Assembly: GCA_963521185.1 (NCBI GenBank)
Contig: CAUQTV010000003.1
Location: forward strand, 372,001-436,000
Direction: 5' to 3'
DNA: 64,000 nucleotides
Origin: Enterobacter_D sp963521185
GTDB taxonomy: Bacteria > Pseudomonadota > Gammaproteobacteria > Enterobacterales > Enterobacteriaceae
Of the stretch, positions 17,571 through 25,932 are shown in pieces. The number at the start of each line of letters is the position of its first letter. Position 1 is the first letter of the stretch. The notes beneath the pieces are model-generated. The model was given only the letters and a program-made list of their open reading frames with translations, ran no database searches and was not told where the DNA came from. The translations under genes and the position numbers were made by a program.

Positions 17571-17608
17571 CTCCCTCACCCTAAATGTCTGTCCAGGGAG
17601 AGGGAAGG
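17571..17608. repeat. Degenerate extragenic palindrome copy
   Basis: CTCCCTCACCCTAA followed by CCAGGGAGAGGG matches the flank and one arm of the palindrome family seen at 4792-4812 and 23604-23710, but pairing is imperfect. It follows the kinase stop codon on the minus strand and may act as a weak terminator. Confidence 0.5.
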
Positions 17609-17627
17609 TGGGGGGCATAAGTGAGGA

Positions 17628-19130
17628 TTAGTGCATGCGCGCCAGCGCGACGGCGTGCTGCCATTCGTGCCAGCGTGTCTGCAACCGCGCGTGGCGCTCA
17701 GGGTCCGGCGTGAAGCTGACGTGTTCAGGCAGAAAGGCGCGCAGGTCTGCGTCACTGAGTCCCCGTAACGCTTTGCGCGCCAGCAGCGCCGCGCCCATAG
17801 CGGACAGTTCGGGGACGTCGCTGCGCAGCACCGGGCAGCCGAGCAGATCCGCCTGGTACTGCATCAGCCAGTCGTTTTTCGTCGGCCCGCCGTCCACCAT
17901 CAGCGCGTTGAGCGAAAAATCCCCCTGCTGGCGCATGGCGGCCACTACGTCGGCAATCTGATAGGTGATGGACTCCAGCGCCGCGCGGATCAGATGCGCC
18001 CGCGTCACGCCACGGCTTAACCCGTGCAGTAACCCGCGCGCGTTTTCATCCCACCAGGGCGCGCCCAGCCCGGTGAGCGCAGGCACAAAATAGACGCCCA
18101 GCGTCGATTCCACCGACGCAGGCAGGGTATTGAGCGCATGGGTCAGGCTTAACGGCGTCAGCTCGCTTAGCCCGGTGCTGTCCGCCATCCACGCCACCGC
18201 GTCACCGGTGTGCGGAATATTGCCCTCCAGGCCATAGACAGGCTTTTCGCCGTCGTGCCACGCCACGGTGGTCGCCAGCGCGTTGACATCGCACTGCACC
18301 GACGCCACCGGAGCCATCACCGACGAGCCGGTGCCGTAAGTGGCTTTTACGCAGCCTGAGGCACCCAGCCCGTGGGCAAATAGCGCCGCATGGGAATCGC
18401 CGATCATCGCCATGATCGGAATGCCGTCCGGGATCGCGCCCAGCCCTTTGGTGTAACCAAACAGCCCGCCGGAGGGTTTAAGCGCAGGCAGCGCCGCGCG
18501 GGGAATGCCGAACAGCGCCAGCATCTCGTCATCCCACTCGCCGCGCGCCAGGTTAAGTAACTGGGTGCGTGAGGCGTTGGAGTAGTCACAGCAGAACGAC
18601 GTTCCCTGGGTCAGGTTCCACAGCAGCCAGCTGTCCACCGTGCCGAGACAAATCTCGCCCTGTGCCGCCAGCGTTTCGCCGTTGGGGGTGAACTGCAACA
18701 GCCAGCGCATTTTCGAGGCGGAGAACAGCGGTGCGATGGGTAACCCGGTGGCGGTTTTGATCGTCGCCTCAAGCCCCTGCTCGCGCAGGGTGCGGCAGAA
18801 ATCCGCCGAGCGCGCGCACTGCCAGCTCAGGGCAGGGCCGATCGGCTTGCCGCTGGTGCGATACCAGCCGACGGCGGTTTCCCGCTGGTTGCTGATCGCC
18901 AGTGCGGCGACGCGCTCAACGCCCACCGCCGCGATGGCCTGCGCCACCACCTCAAGGGAGGCGCTCAGCAGCAGATTTGCCGACTGCTCAACCCAGCCCT
19001 CGTGCGGCGTTTGAATGTTCAGCGGGCGAGAAAACCTCGCCACGACTTTTCCCTGGCCGTCAATCGCCACGGCTTTGGCGTTGGTGGTGCCCTCATCGAG
19101 CGCGATGATAATGTCTTTGTCGACTGACAT
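17628..19130 (-). CDS. FGGY-family carbohydrate kinase (candidate D-apulose kinase)
   Basis: This 500-aa sugar kinase has the N-terminal ATPase phosphate motif ALDEGTTNAKAVAID and the C-terminal signature VDGGPTKNDWLMQYQADLLG. The ATG at 19130 has GGGAGAAGG just upstream. FGGY kinases phosphorylate ketoses or polyols. Here it is the last gene of an operon with a fucose-isomerase-like protein and a split transketolase, the gene set described for non-oxidative D-apiose catabolism (isomerase, apulose kinase, apulose-4-phosphate transketolase). The sugar assignment is inference; the kinase family is secure. Confidence 0.88.
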   Translation of the reverse strand: MSVDKDIIIALDEGTTNAKAVAIDGQGKVVARFSRPLNIQTPHEGWVEQSANLLLSASLEVVAQAIAAVGVERVAALAISNQRETAVGWYRTSGKPIGPALSWQCARSADFCRTLREQGLEATIKTATGLPIAPLFSASKMRWLLQFTPNGETLAAQGEICLGTVDSWLLWNLTQGTSFCCDYSNASRTQLLNLARGEWDDEMLALFGIPRAALPALKPSGGLFGYTKGLGAIPDGIPIMAMIGDSHAALFAHGLGASGCVKATYGTGSSVMAPVASVQCDVNALATTVAWHDGEKPVYGLEGNIPHTGDAVAWMADSTGLSELTPLSLTHALNTLPASVESTLGVYFVPALTGLGAPWWDENARGLLHGLSRGVTRAHLIRAALESITYQIADVVAAMRQQGDFSLNALMVDGGPTKNDWLMQYQADLLGCPVLRSDVPELSAMGAALLARKALRGLSDADLRAFLPEHVSFTPDPERHARLQTRWHEWQHAVALARMH

Positions 19131-19155
19131 GTTCCTTCTCCCGTCAGGCGCGCGG

Positions 19156-20574
19156 TTAGCGATGCAGATAGGTGTGAACGCCGAGGTAGCGGTTAAACGC
19201 CTCCTCCAGCACATCTGCGCTCGCCGAATGGTTCATCGCCACATGGTGTTCGAAGCCGTTGCGGCAGATCCAGTTGAGCAGGTTTTCCAGATGCGGCACC
19301 TGGATCACCGCGCGGCAGCCCACGGTGTCGAGCGGATCGTCAACGGACTGGCCTGCGCCAACGTAGGCTTTAATTTCACCGGTCAGATCGTCGGTGCTCA
19401 GGCGGAAATAGGTGAGATCGCCGCTTTTCAGGCGACCGTGCACCGCCCCGCAAGTGTTCTCTTTGCCGACGGTGGTGCCAATGATGTCGGCGGTGCCCAT
19501 GTGCGGGGCGTCGAGGCTGGCGGAGGCGAAGTTACCGCAGTGGAACAGCACGCATTTGTCGCGATCGTCGCCAAAATTATTATTCCAGTCGGCGATGGAG
19601 GCCGGGCTTAAGTTGCTGCTCGCCAGCGCGTACATCGACAGCGCGCCCATCACATCCACTTCGCAGGCGCTGGGCATTAGCTGCCCGGACATTACGCTCA
19701 TAATGGAGCAGACGTTAATGCCGAGGTTTTCCTGTAGCGAGGTCCAGCACTGAATGGCGGTGGTATCGATGTCATTGGCAATGACCCATTCGCTGATCAC
19801 CACGAAAAGCTTCGCCATGGTCACCAGTTTTTCCGGCGGAATGCCGCTTGCGTCGGCGTTATCCAGCAGCAGACGGCGTTTTTCATCGACGCGAATGTCG
19901 TCATCGCGCAGGGTTTTAATGCGGGTAAAGACTTCGGACAGATCCAGCGTTTCGACGGCAATGCCCAGGCGTTCAAGCAGTTTTTCGCTGTAGCGCACGG
20001 TGTTAAAGCCCGCCGGACGCGCACCGATGGCCCCCACGCGCACGCCGCGCATACTGCTGACCACCCGGCAAATCTGCTCAAAGCGTTTAAGATCGTTTGC
20101 AAACAGTTCGCCGCCCAGATCGCAAACGTGCTGGGTAGTGAGGGTAAACGGAATGCCGTACTGGCGCAGGTTGTTGCACAGGGAGATTTTCCCGCAGAAG
20201 CTGTCGCGGCGCGTCGCCAGCCCCATCTTGTCCAGATTATCCTCTTGCGCCTGCACCAGCACCGGCACGTTCAGGCCGGAAAGACGCAGCGTTTCCGCCA
20301 CCGCTTTTTCATCGCCAAAGTTGGGCAGCAGCACGACCACGCCGTGGATGTCGTCACGACGCGTGCGAAACAGTTCCGCACAGATTTTGGCATCCTGGCG
20401 CGTTTCCACGCCGCCAAGCTCGGTTTGCGTCTCGTCGAGCATCACGGTGTTAATGCCCAGACGATCAAACAGCGCGACCGCCTGTTCGCGGGCTTCAGCC
20501 ACCAGATAGCTCGGGAAAAACCCCCGGTTGCCGATAATGACGCCCATCGTCAGTTGTTGAGGAATTCGGGACAT
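19156..20574 (-). CDS. L-fucose/L-arabinose isomerase family protein (candidate D-apiose isomerase)
   Basis: This 472-aa protein follows the FucI/AraA pattern: an N-terminal Rossmann-like domain (MGVIIGNRGFFPSYL), a middle domain with VVLLPNFGDEKAVAE and GARPAGFNTVRYSEKLLERLGI, and a C-terminal half that includes CEVDVMGALSMYAL. Metal-dependent aldose-ketose isomerisation is expected. It is shorter than FucI (about 590 aa), as are the newer family members used for rare sugars. It lies 25 bases upstream of the kinase with GGAG as ribosome site. Confidence 0.82.
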   Translation of the reverse strand: MSRIPQQLTMGVIIGNRGFFPSYLVAEAREQAVALFDRLGINTVMLDETQTELGGVETRQDAKICAELFRTRRDDIHGVVVLLPNFGDEKAVAETLRLSGLNVPVLVQAQEDNLDKMGLATRRDSFCGKISLCNNLRQYGIPFTLTTQHVCDLGGELFANDLKRFEQICRVVSSMRGVRVGAIGARPAGFNTVRYSEKLLERLGIAVETLDLSEVFTRIKTLRDDDIRVDEKRRLLLDNADASGIPPEKLVTMAKLFVVISEWVIANDIDTTAIQCWTSLQENLGINVCSIMSVMSGQLMPSACEVDVMGALSMYALASSNLSPASIADWNNNFGDDRDKCVLFHCGNFASASLDAPHMGTADIIGTTVGKENTCGAVHGRLKSGDLTYFRLSTDDLTGEIKAYVGAGQSVDDPLDTVGCRAVIQVPHLENLLNWICRNGFEHHVAMNHSASADVLEEAFNRYLGVHTYLHR

Positions 20575-20608
20575 TGCGTTATCTCCAGTAAGGTGTTCAG
20601 TCTGTTTT

Positions 20609-21586
20609 TTATTGTTTTGACAAAAATGGTTTTGACGAAAATTGTTTTGACTTGATGAGCGCGGTGGCGTGTTTCACCACCCCCGCCGCGTCAATCTCAT
20701 GGCGCGCGCGGGTGGCGGCGCGGTCGGCGGCGATGGCGTACTGACCATCGGCAATACCGAGACGGCGCAGCGGGATAGCGCAACCGGCTTCCGCCAGCAC
20801 TTCGGCCACCAGGCTTCCGACGCCACCGTTAATATTGTGTTCTTCGACGCTAACCACCGCCTTACAGGACTGTAATACGGCTAAGAGTTGTGCTGTATTG
20901 CAGGGACGAATAGACGGTACACCGATCACCGCAGCGCTAATACCGGCTTTTTCCAGTTGTGTGGCGGCTTCGACAATTTCATGTACCGTTGATCCCATGG
21001 CGACAAGCGCAACGTCGCTGCCCTCACGCATGACATCAATCGCGCCCGGCACAAAGCGATAGTTCTCGTCATGCAGTTCCGGCAGCGCTTTGCCATCAAG
21101 GCGGATATACACCGGGCCAATATGGTCCAGCGCGTAGTCAATAATCTGTCGGCACTCGATGGGGCAGGATGGCGCGTAGATTTCGATATTGCCGAAGCCG
21201 CGCAGCACCGAGATATCATCAATGCTGTGGTGCGTGCTCGCCAGCGGGCCATAGCTCGCCCCGGCGTTCAGGCCGAACAGCTTAACGTTGGTGTTGTTGT
21301 AGCAGACGTCGACTTTGATCTGCTCATTGGCGCGGGAGATCAAAAATGGGGCGGCGTTGCAGGTGACGGCAATTTTGCCGCCGATGGCAAGGCCCGCCGC
21401 CGCGCCGACCAGCGTCTGTTCGGCAATACCGACGTTTACCAGCCGGTCGGGGAATTTTTTCTCAAAGGGGGCGATCTTGGCGGTGGAGGTGGAGTCCGCC
21501 ACCACCGGCACCAGATCGATACCGCGATCGATCGCGTCGATAAACGCATTGACCATCACCGTGGCGAGGTGTTCGCTATTACTCAT
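20609..21586 (-). CDS. Transketolase, C-terminal subunit (candidate apulose-4-phosphate transketolase subunit B)
   Basis: This 325-aa protein carries the pyrimidine-binding and C-terminal domains of transketolase. VNVGIAEQTLVGAAAGLAIGG contains the catalytic Glu that contacts the thiamine aminopyrimidine. The partner N-terminal subunit overlaps it by 8 bases. The last residues (KSKQFSSKPFLSKQ) are encoded by a 15-bp tandem repeat and look like a recently slipped tail. The split two-chain form is common in dedicated catabolic transketolases. Confidence 0.9.
   Translation of the reverse strand: MSNSEHLATVMVNAFIDAIDRGIDLVPVVADSTSTAKIAPFEKKFPDRLVNVGIAEQTLVGAAAGLAIGGKIAVTCNAAPFLISRANEQIKVDVCYNNTNVKLFGLNAGASYGPLASTHHSIDDISVLRGFGNIEIYAPSCPIECRQIIDYALDHIGPVYIRLDGKALPELHDENYRFVPGAIDVMREGSDVALVAMGSTVHEIVEAATQLEKAGISAAVIGVPSIRPCNTAQLLAVLQSCKAVVSVEEHNINGGVGSLVAEVLAEAGCAIPLRRLGIADGQYAIAADRAATRARHEIDAAGVVKHATALIKSKQFSSKPFLSKQ
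20611..20655. repeat. 15-bp tandem repeat, three copies, at the 3' end of the transketolase C gene
   Basis: ATTGTTTTGACAAAA, ATGGTTTTGACGAAA and ATTGTTTTGACTTGA follow each other with a period of 15 bases. Because 15 is a multiple of 3 the repeat stays in frame and encodes SK-x-F-like units at the very C-terminus of the transketolase subunit. Confidence 0.85.
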
Positions 21587-22409
21587 CTTTCAGTTCCTCC
21601 AGCGCCAGTTCAATTTCGTCACCTTTCGGCACCCTGTGATGCCACTCCGGACGACCCTGTATAAAGGAGACGCCCGCGCCTTTCGTGGTGTAGGCGATCA
21701 CCACCTGCGGTTTGCCGTCCGGGGTGAGTCCTTCCAGCGTGCTGACCACGTCGGCCATATCGTTGCCGTTACACTCGGTCACCTGCATGCCGAACGCGCG
21801 CCATTTCTCATCCAGCGGATCGGTGTTCATGATCGCTTTGGTCGGCCCGGCGAGTTGCAGACTGTTTTTGTCGTTAATGATAATCAGGTTATCGAGCCGA
21901 TAATGGGCGGCGACCAGCGCGGCCTCCCAGTTGCTGCCTTCCGCCAGCTCCCCGTCGCCGGTGACCACAAACACGCGACGCGGGCTGTTGCTGCGTTTGG
22001 CGGCCAGCGCGATCCCCACGGCGACCGGCAGGCCGTGGCCCAGCGCCCCGGTGTTCAGCTCAATGCCCGGGGTTTTGTGTTTGACCGGGTGGCCGGGCAG
22101 GTGCGAGTCGGCGTGCTGATAGGTGGCGAGCCAGTCGATGGGAATAAATCCGGCTTCCGCCAGCACGCAGTAGTAACCGCCCACCGCATGGCCTTTCGAC
22201 TGGATATAGATGTCGCGCTCATCGCTCTCCTGCAATTCAGGCGAGCAGTTCAGAATGCGGAAGTAGAGCGCGGTCAGCAGCTCCACCTGAGAGAGATCGG
22301 CTCCCGTATGCCCGCCAGCCGGGCTTTCGGCGTTCAGCACGATGATGCGACGGCGTACCGCACGGGCCTTTTTTTCCAGCGCCTCGACGCTTAGCGAAAA
22401 CGGATTCAT
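21579..22409 (-). CDS. Transketolase, N-terminal subunit (candidate apulose-4-phosphate transketolase subunit A)
   Basis: This 276-aa protein is the thiamine diphosphate-binding half of a split transketolase. It has the GHTGADLSQVELLTALYF start, GALGHGLPVAVGIALAAKR, and the TPP motif VTGDGELAEGSNWEAALVAAHYRLDNLIIINDKN (GDG to N). It is the first gene of the four-gene sugar operon, with RBS AGAGGTG, facing the SorC regulator across a 232-base region with operator-like sites. Confidence 0.92.
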   Translation of the reverse strand: MNPFSLSVEALEKKARAVRRRIIVLNAESPAGGHTGADLSQVELLTALYFRILNCSPELQESDERDIYIQSKGHAVGGYYCVLAEAGFIPIDWLATYQHADSHLPGHPVKHKTPGIELNTGALGHGLPVAVGIALAAKRSNSPRRVFVVTGDGELAEGSNWEAALVAAHYRLDNLIIINDKNSLQLAGPTKAIMNTDPLDEKWRAFGMQVTECNGNDMADVVSTLEGLTPDGKPQVVIAYTTKGAGVSFIQGRPEWHHRVPKGDEIELALEELKDE

Positions 22410-22443
22410 AACACACCTCTTGAATGTTTAACCTTGTGCTCTT

Positions 22444-22475
22444 GGAATAAATATTCACTAGTGATTTATTATTCA
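22444..22475. promoter_or_regulatory. Operator-like sites upstream of the sugar operon
   Basis: GAATA-AA-TATTC (22445-22456) is an inverted repeat that reads TGAATATTTATTCC on the minus strand. It is followed by the perfect palindrome TCACTAGTGA (22455-22464) and another TTATTCA half-site (22469-22475). The half-sites match those of the palindrome at 22592-22611, so the SorC-family protein probably binds both. The site lies 35-66 bases upstream of the transketolase N ATG. Confidence 0.5.
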
Positions 22476-22591
22476 TGATTGAAGATATGCCTGGTTTTGC
22501 GCTTTGTCTATGGCGGGATCCGGCAAATTTAAGAGAAAGGAGAAAAGGATCACATTTGCTTTTGCGCGCGGGTGAGGAACGTCGCTTGTTA

Positions 22592-22611
22592 TTTATTCAG
22601 GGTTGAATAAA
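22592..22611. promoter_or_regulatory. Operator palindrome near the SorC regulator start
   Basis: TTTATTCA-GGGT-TGAATAAA is an 8-bp perfect inverted repeat with a 4-base centre, 30 bases before the regulator ATG. Its half-site TTATTCA recurs at 22469-22475 in the same region. SorC-family repressors bind such palindromes as tetramers, and looping with the distal site is plausible. Inference. Confidence 0.5.
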
Positions 22612-22641
22612 AATACTAAAAGGAAGATTAAGGGGATATGT

Positions 22642-23601
22642 ATGTCAAAGCAGGATGAGCAGCGCTTGCTGGTCAGGATCGCCACGCTGTATTACAGCGA
22701 GAACAAAAAACAGTCTGAGATAGCCTCGCTTTTACACCTTTCCCAGTCGTTTGTCTCGCGGGCGCTGACGCGCTGCCAGAAAGAGGGGCTGGTGAAAATC
22801 ACCGTGGTGCAGCCGACTAACATTTTTGTCGGGCTGGAAAAGGCGATTGAACAGCAGTACGGCATTCGCCAGGCGATTGTGGTGGACGTGGGCGAAACGC
22901 CGACCGTGGCGGCCATCAAACACGCCATTGGCAGCGCGGCGGCGCACTATGTCGAGACGCGTTTACGTCCGGAAGATCTGGTGGGTATCTCCTCCTGGAG
23001 CAGCACCATTCGCGGCATGGTCGATGAGATGCACCCGCAGAACATTCGCGCGGCGGGGGTGATCCAGCTGCTCGGCGGCGTGGGGCCTAACGGCAACGTT
23101 CAGGCGACGATCCTTACCCAGCAACTGGCGGCGCACCTTGGCTGTCCGGCGTGGTTGCTGCCGTCCCAGAGCATTGAGCACTCCGTGGAAGAGCGCGCGC
23201 GGCTGGTGAACAGCCCGGACGTGGCGGCGGTGGTGGCAAAATTTGCCGAGGTGGACGTGGCGATTGTCGGCATAGGCGAGCTGGAGCCGTCGCAGCTGCT
23301 GAAAAACTCCGGCAACTACTACACCGAAGAGATGCTGACGCTGCTGGCTGAACGCGGCGCGGTGGGGGATATCTGCCTGCATTATTACGATGCGGACGGC
23401 GAGCCGGTGCTGACCCACGATGAAGATCCGGTGATCGGCATGGAGCTGTCGCAGATCCGCGCCTGCAAGCATGTGATAGCGCTGGCGGGCGGCGAAGAGA
23501 AGCGCAATGCCATTCGCGGCGCGTTGCAGGGCAACTATATTGATGTATTGATCACCGACTACCCGACGGCGCGCAGTCTGGTGGCTGGGGGGGTGGTGTA
23601 A
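22642..23601 (+). CDS. SorC/DeoR-family sugar-responsive transcriptional regulator
   Basis: This 319-aa regulator has an N-terminal helix-turn-helix (YYSENKKQSEIASLLHLSQS then FVSRALTRCQ) followed by a SorC-type sugar-phosphate binding domain with the blocks LVGISSWSST, IQLLGGVG and VAIVGIGEL and the C-terminal DVLITDYPTARSL. The ATG at 22642 has AAGGGG upstream. It is divergent from the transketolase/isomerase/kinase operon and likely represses it until a phosphorylated sugar intermediate accumulates. Confidence 0.9.
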   Translation: MSKQDEQRLLVRIATLYYSENKKQSEIASLLHLSQSFVSRALTRCQKEGLVKITVVQPTNIFVGLEKAIEQQYGIRQAIVVDVGETPTVAAIKHAIGSAAAHYVETRLRPEDLVGISSWSSTIRGMVDEMHPQNIRAAGVIQLLGGVGPNGNVQATILTQQLAAHLGCPAWLLPSQSIEHSVEERARLVNSPDVAAVVAKFAEVDVAIVGIGELEPSQLLKNSGNYYTEEMLTLLAERGAVGDICLHYYDADGEPVLTHDEDPVIGMELSQIRACKHVIALAGGEEKRNAIRGALQGNYIDVLITDYPTARSLVAGGVV

Positions 23602-23603
23602 GC

Positions 23604-23710
23604 CCCCTCATCCCTGCCTTCTCCCCAGGGAGAAGGGGAAAACCCCCGATCCCTTTTCCCAGGGAGAAGGCCTGATCCCCTCTCCCTGGGGAGAGGGTTA
23701 GGGTGAGGGG
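23604..23710. repeat. Compound extragenic palindromic repeat with three hairpins
   Basis: Three GC-rich hairpins follow one another: CCTTCTCC/GGAGAAGG (23617-23636), CCTTTTCC/GGAGAAGG (23652-23670) and CCCTCTCC/GGAGAGGG (23678-23697). They are bounded by CCCCTCA (23604-23610) and TGAGGGG (23704-23710). The element starts 2 bases after the regulator stop and may terminate it. Related single copies are at 4792 and 17571. Confidence 0.75.
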
Positions 23711-23817
23711 AAACCACGACATTAAATTTATTTCCACCCACCATTTAATTTTTCCCGTCCCCTGTCGCTTTAGTTCTGTATCTCGATTGAGAGAACAATC
23801 ATTCAAGGAGCAGAACC

Positions 23818-24579
23818 ATGTTATCGATCAATACCAACGCCGCCTCAATGGCTGCTGTTAACGCCATCAACACCAGCAACGCCTCTCTGAGCAAATCCAT
23901 GGAGCGCCTGGCGACCGGCAACCGTATCAACTCTTCTGCCGATGACGCAGCGGGCAAACAAATCGCTAACCGTCTGACCGCACAGTCAGACGGCATGGCA
24001 GTGGCACAGCGTAACATCGCGGACGCAACCGCCATGCTGCAAACCGCAGACGGCATGTTCGACGAAATGACCGACATCCTGGGCCGCATGAAAGACCTGT
24101 CCACGCAAGCAGCTAACGGAACGTACAGCGATGACGACCGTGCGGCAATGCAGTCCGAGTTCGATGAACTGGGTCAGGAAATGTCCGACATGATGCAGAA
24201 CACCACCTACGGCGGCACCAACCTGTTCAACAAATCCGCCAGCGGCCTGTTCACCGGTACCTCCGGCGTGACCTTCCAGGTGGGTTCTGAGTCTTCTGAC
24301 CAGATGACCGTGAACATCTCTTCTCAGGTGGACGCACTGGCACAGAGCCTGAGCGCACTGAGCGCGTCCTTCTCCGGCGACTACGGCACTGACGGCGCGG
24401 GCGGCACGGCGGCCAGCGGCACAGAGCTGATGTCTTCTGCGTCTGCCACCGCGACCATCAGCGCGATCCAGGGCGTGATGAGCGATGTAGGCCAGATCCA
24501 GTCCACGCTGGGTGCGTCTATCAACCGTCTGAACGACACCGCGAACAACCTCCAGAGCATGCAAGACACTAGTATCTAA
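23818..24579 (+). CDS. Flagellin, C-terminus lost to prophage insertion
   Basis: The N-terminal D0/D1 domains of flagellin are intact (MLSINTNAASMAAVNAINTS, then SMERLATGNRINSSADDAAGKQIANRL), followed by a short variable domain and the start of the C-terminal D1 helix (SINRLNDTANNLQSMQD). The frame then ends TSI-stop, whereas flagellins continue for about 45 more residues through the C-terminal D0 helix needed for export and polymerisation. The integrase gene begins 20 bases later, so the break is almost certainly the left prophage junction. The short variable region resembles lateral-type flagellins. RBS AAGGAG is strong. The product is expected to be non-functional unless the prophage excises. 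Confidence 0.88.
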   Translation: MLSINTNAASMAAVNAINTSNASLSKSMERLATGNRINSSADDAAGKQIANRLTAQSDGMAVAQRNIADATAMLQTADGMFDEMTDILGRMKDLSTQAANGTYSDDDRAAMQSEFDELGQEMSDMMQNTTYGGTNLFNKSASGLFTGTSGVTFQVGSESSDQMTVNISSQVDALAQSLSALSASFSGDYGTDGAGGTAASGTELMSSASATATISAIQGVMSDVGQIQSTLGASINRLNDTANNLQSMQDTSI

Positions 24580-24600
24580 TTATCTGAAAATTATATCTTT
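24558..24600. other. Left prophage attachment junction (attL), approximate
   Basis: The flagellin homology stops near 24570 and AT-rich phage sequence with the end of int follows. The common core cannot be delimited because the right junction is outside the window; it should lie within or just before the sequence encoding NLQSMQD. Confidence 0.6.
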
Positions 24601-25928
24601 TAACTTGCAATGTTTGTAGCCTGGGGCATGGGTGGGGCAAAGTCGGATAATTTCTGGTTCAGTAACGCGATTTGCTCAGCATTGTTGTCCGACATCCAGG
24701 ACCCGTAAACCTGATAAACCATCTGGGCGTTAGCGTGACCCATTTGGCTGGCGATGAAGTTAGGGTTCGCGCCAGCGGTTAAAGACCAGCACGCATAGGT
24801 GTGCCTCGACTGATAAGCCTTTCTGAACCTCAACCCAGCTCGCTTAATTACCCTTTCCCAAATCTTGTTAATCGACCCCACAGAGTAGTGACCGGCTGTT
24901 ATGTCATTTCGGGTTGCCATGGCAGGATTGAAAACGAATGTGCAGGGCTGCATCATCGTTCGTCCATACTCTCTAAGCTTCACCTCAATTTCATACTGCC
25001 TGCCGACCCTGGTCAGTTCAGCCTGGCTTTTAAGTACATCGATGGCCGGCTGGATAAGATTGATGATCCTGTCAGTTCCGGACGGTGTTTTCGGGAGCGT
25101 AAACTCTCGGGCGACCGTGTAATTCCGTCTGACCATTAACGTACCTGCCTTAAGGTCGATATCTTCCCATGCCAGCGCGCAGAGCTCACCGTGACGCATT
25201 CCGGTATAAACAGCAAGAGACCATAGATTCCTGAATTGCTGATGATTACAGGCATCAATAAATCGAACGAACTCATCTCTGGTCAGTGGGTCGGGCATTG
25301 TCTTGGCCTTCTTCATGCTTGCAAAACCTGTGAACGGGTTTTTCAAAATGTAGCCACTGTCGTGAGCAAATTTGAACATGCCGTGGATCACTTTCATATA
25401 TGAATTAACCGTGGGAACCGTTCTCCCAAGCACAGGTTTACGGGGCGCGCGAGGAACATTCCGCACATCATGATAGCCAGTTAACAGATCCTTCCTGATG
25501 ACCAGTAAATCTTCATGCGAGACCGCTGACGCCAGTGTATTTTTGCCGATGCGCGGCAGCATGCTTTTCAGCGTCGATTCGTAACGTGATAACGTGCTGG
25601 CCGCTATTTCCAACTTTTTAAGCTCGATCCATCGCTTGCTCAATTCCAGAACCGTTATCTCTTTGCTCTCCAGTCCAAATCGTTTCAAATTTGGTGAGTC
25701 GGGAAACCGGGACGTATAGTCAAAGTTCCCGGTTTTAATGGCATAGCAAACTGATGTACGAAGCTCGCCGGCGACTTTTCGGTTTTTGGGTGTATCAGGT
25801 ACACCCAAGTTTTCTCTGACACGAAATCCTTTGTAACTAAACCAGATGCGGAGTTTGCCACCATGGTTTTCAACGCCTGTTGGGTAGGTCACTTTCACCA
25901 CATTCCCTCCTGCGTCCAAGAGCTCCAT
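24600..25928 (-). CDS. int: Tyrosine recombinase integrase
   Basis: This 442-aa phage integrase has an N-terminal arm-binding region, a core-binding domain (ISSUES of SAM-like helices around TLSRYESTLKSMLPRIGKN) and a C-terminal catalytic domain. Catalytic-box residues visible are Arg in YTGMRHGELCAL, the YQSRHTYACWSL box with its Arg (Tyr replaces the usual His, as in many phage integrases), His in QMGHANAQ and the nucleophile Tyr in VYQVYGSWM. The ATG at 25928 follows AAGGG. It catalyses insertion into the flagellin gene and lies at the left end as expected. Confidence 0.95.
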   Translation of the reverse strand: MELLDAGGNVVKVTYPTGVENHGGKLRIWFSYKGFRVRENLGVPDTPKNRKVAGELRTSVCYAIKTGNFDYTSRFPDSPNLKRFGLESKEITVLELSKRWIELKKLEIAASTLSRYESTLKSMLPRIGKNTLASAVSHEDLLVIRKDLLTGYHDVRNVPRAPRKPVLGRTVPTVNSYMKVIHGMFKFAHDSGYILKNPFTGFASMKKAKTMPDPLTRDEFVRFIDACNHQQFRNLWSLAVYTGMRHGELCALAWEDIDLKAGTLMVRRNYTVAREFTLPKTPSGTDRIINLIQPAIDVLKSQAELTRVGRQYEIEVKLREYGRTMMQPCTFVFNPAMATRNDITAGHYSVGSINKIWERVIKRAGLRFRKAYQSRHTYACWSLTAGANPNFIASQMGHANAQMVYQVYGSWMSDNNAEQIALLNQKLSDFAPPMPQATNIAS

Positions 25929-25932
25929 AAGC

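Noticed and set aside
22530..22560. CRP site in the sugar operon control region
   Set aside because: Only one TGTGA/TCACA half-site (near 22550) is convincing; the other half fails.
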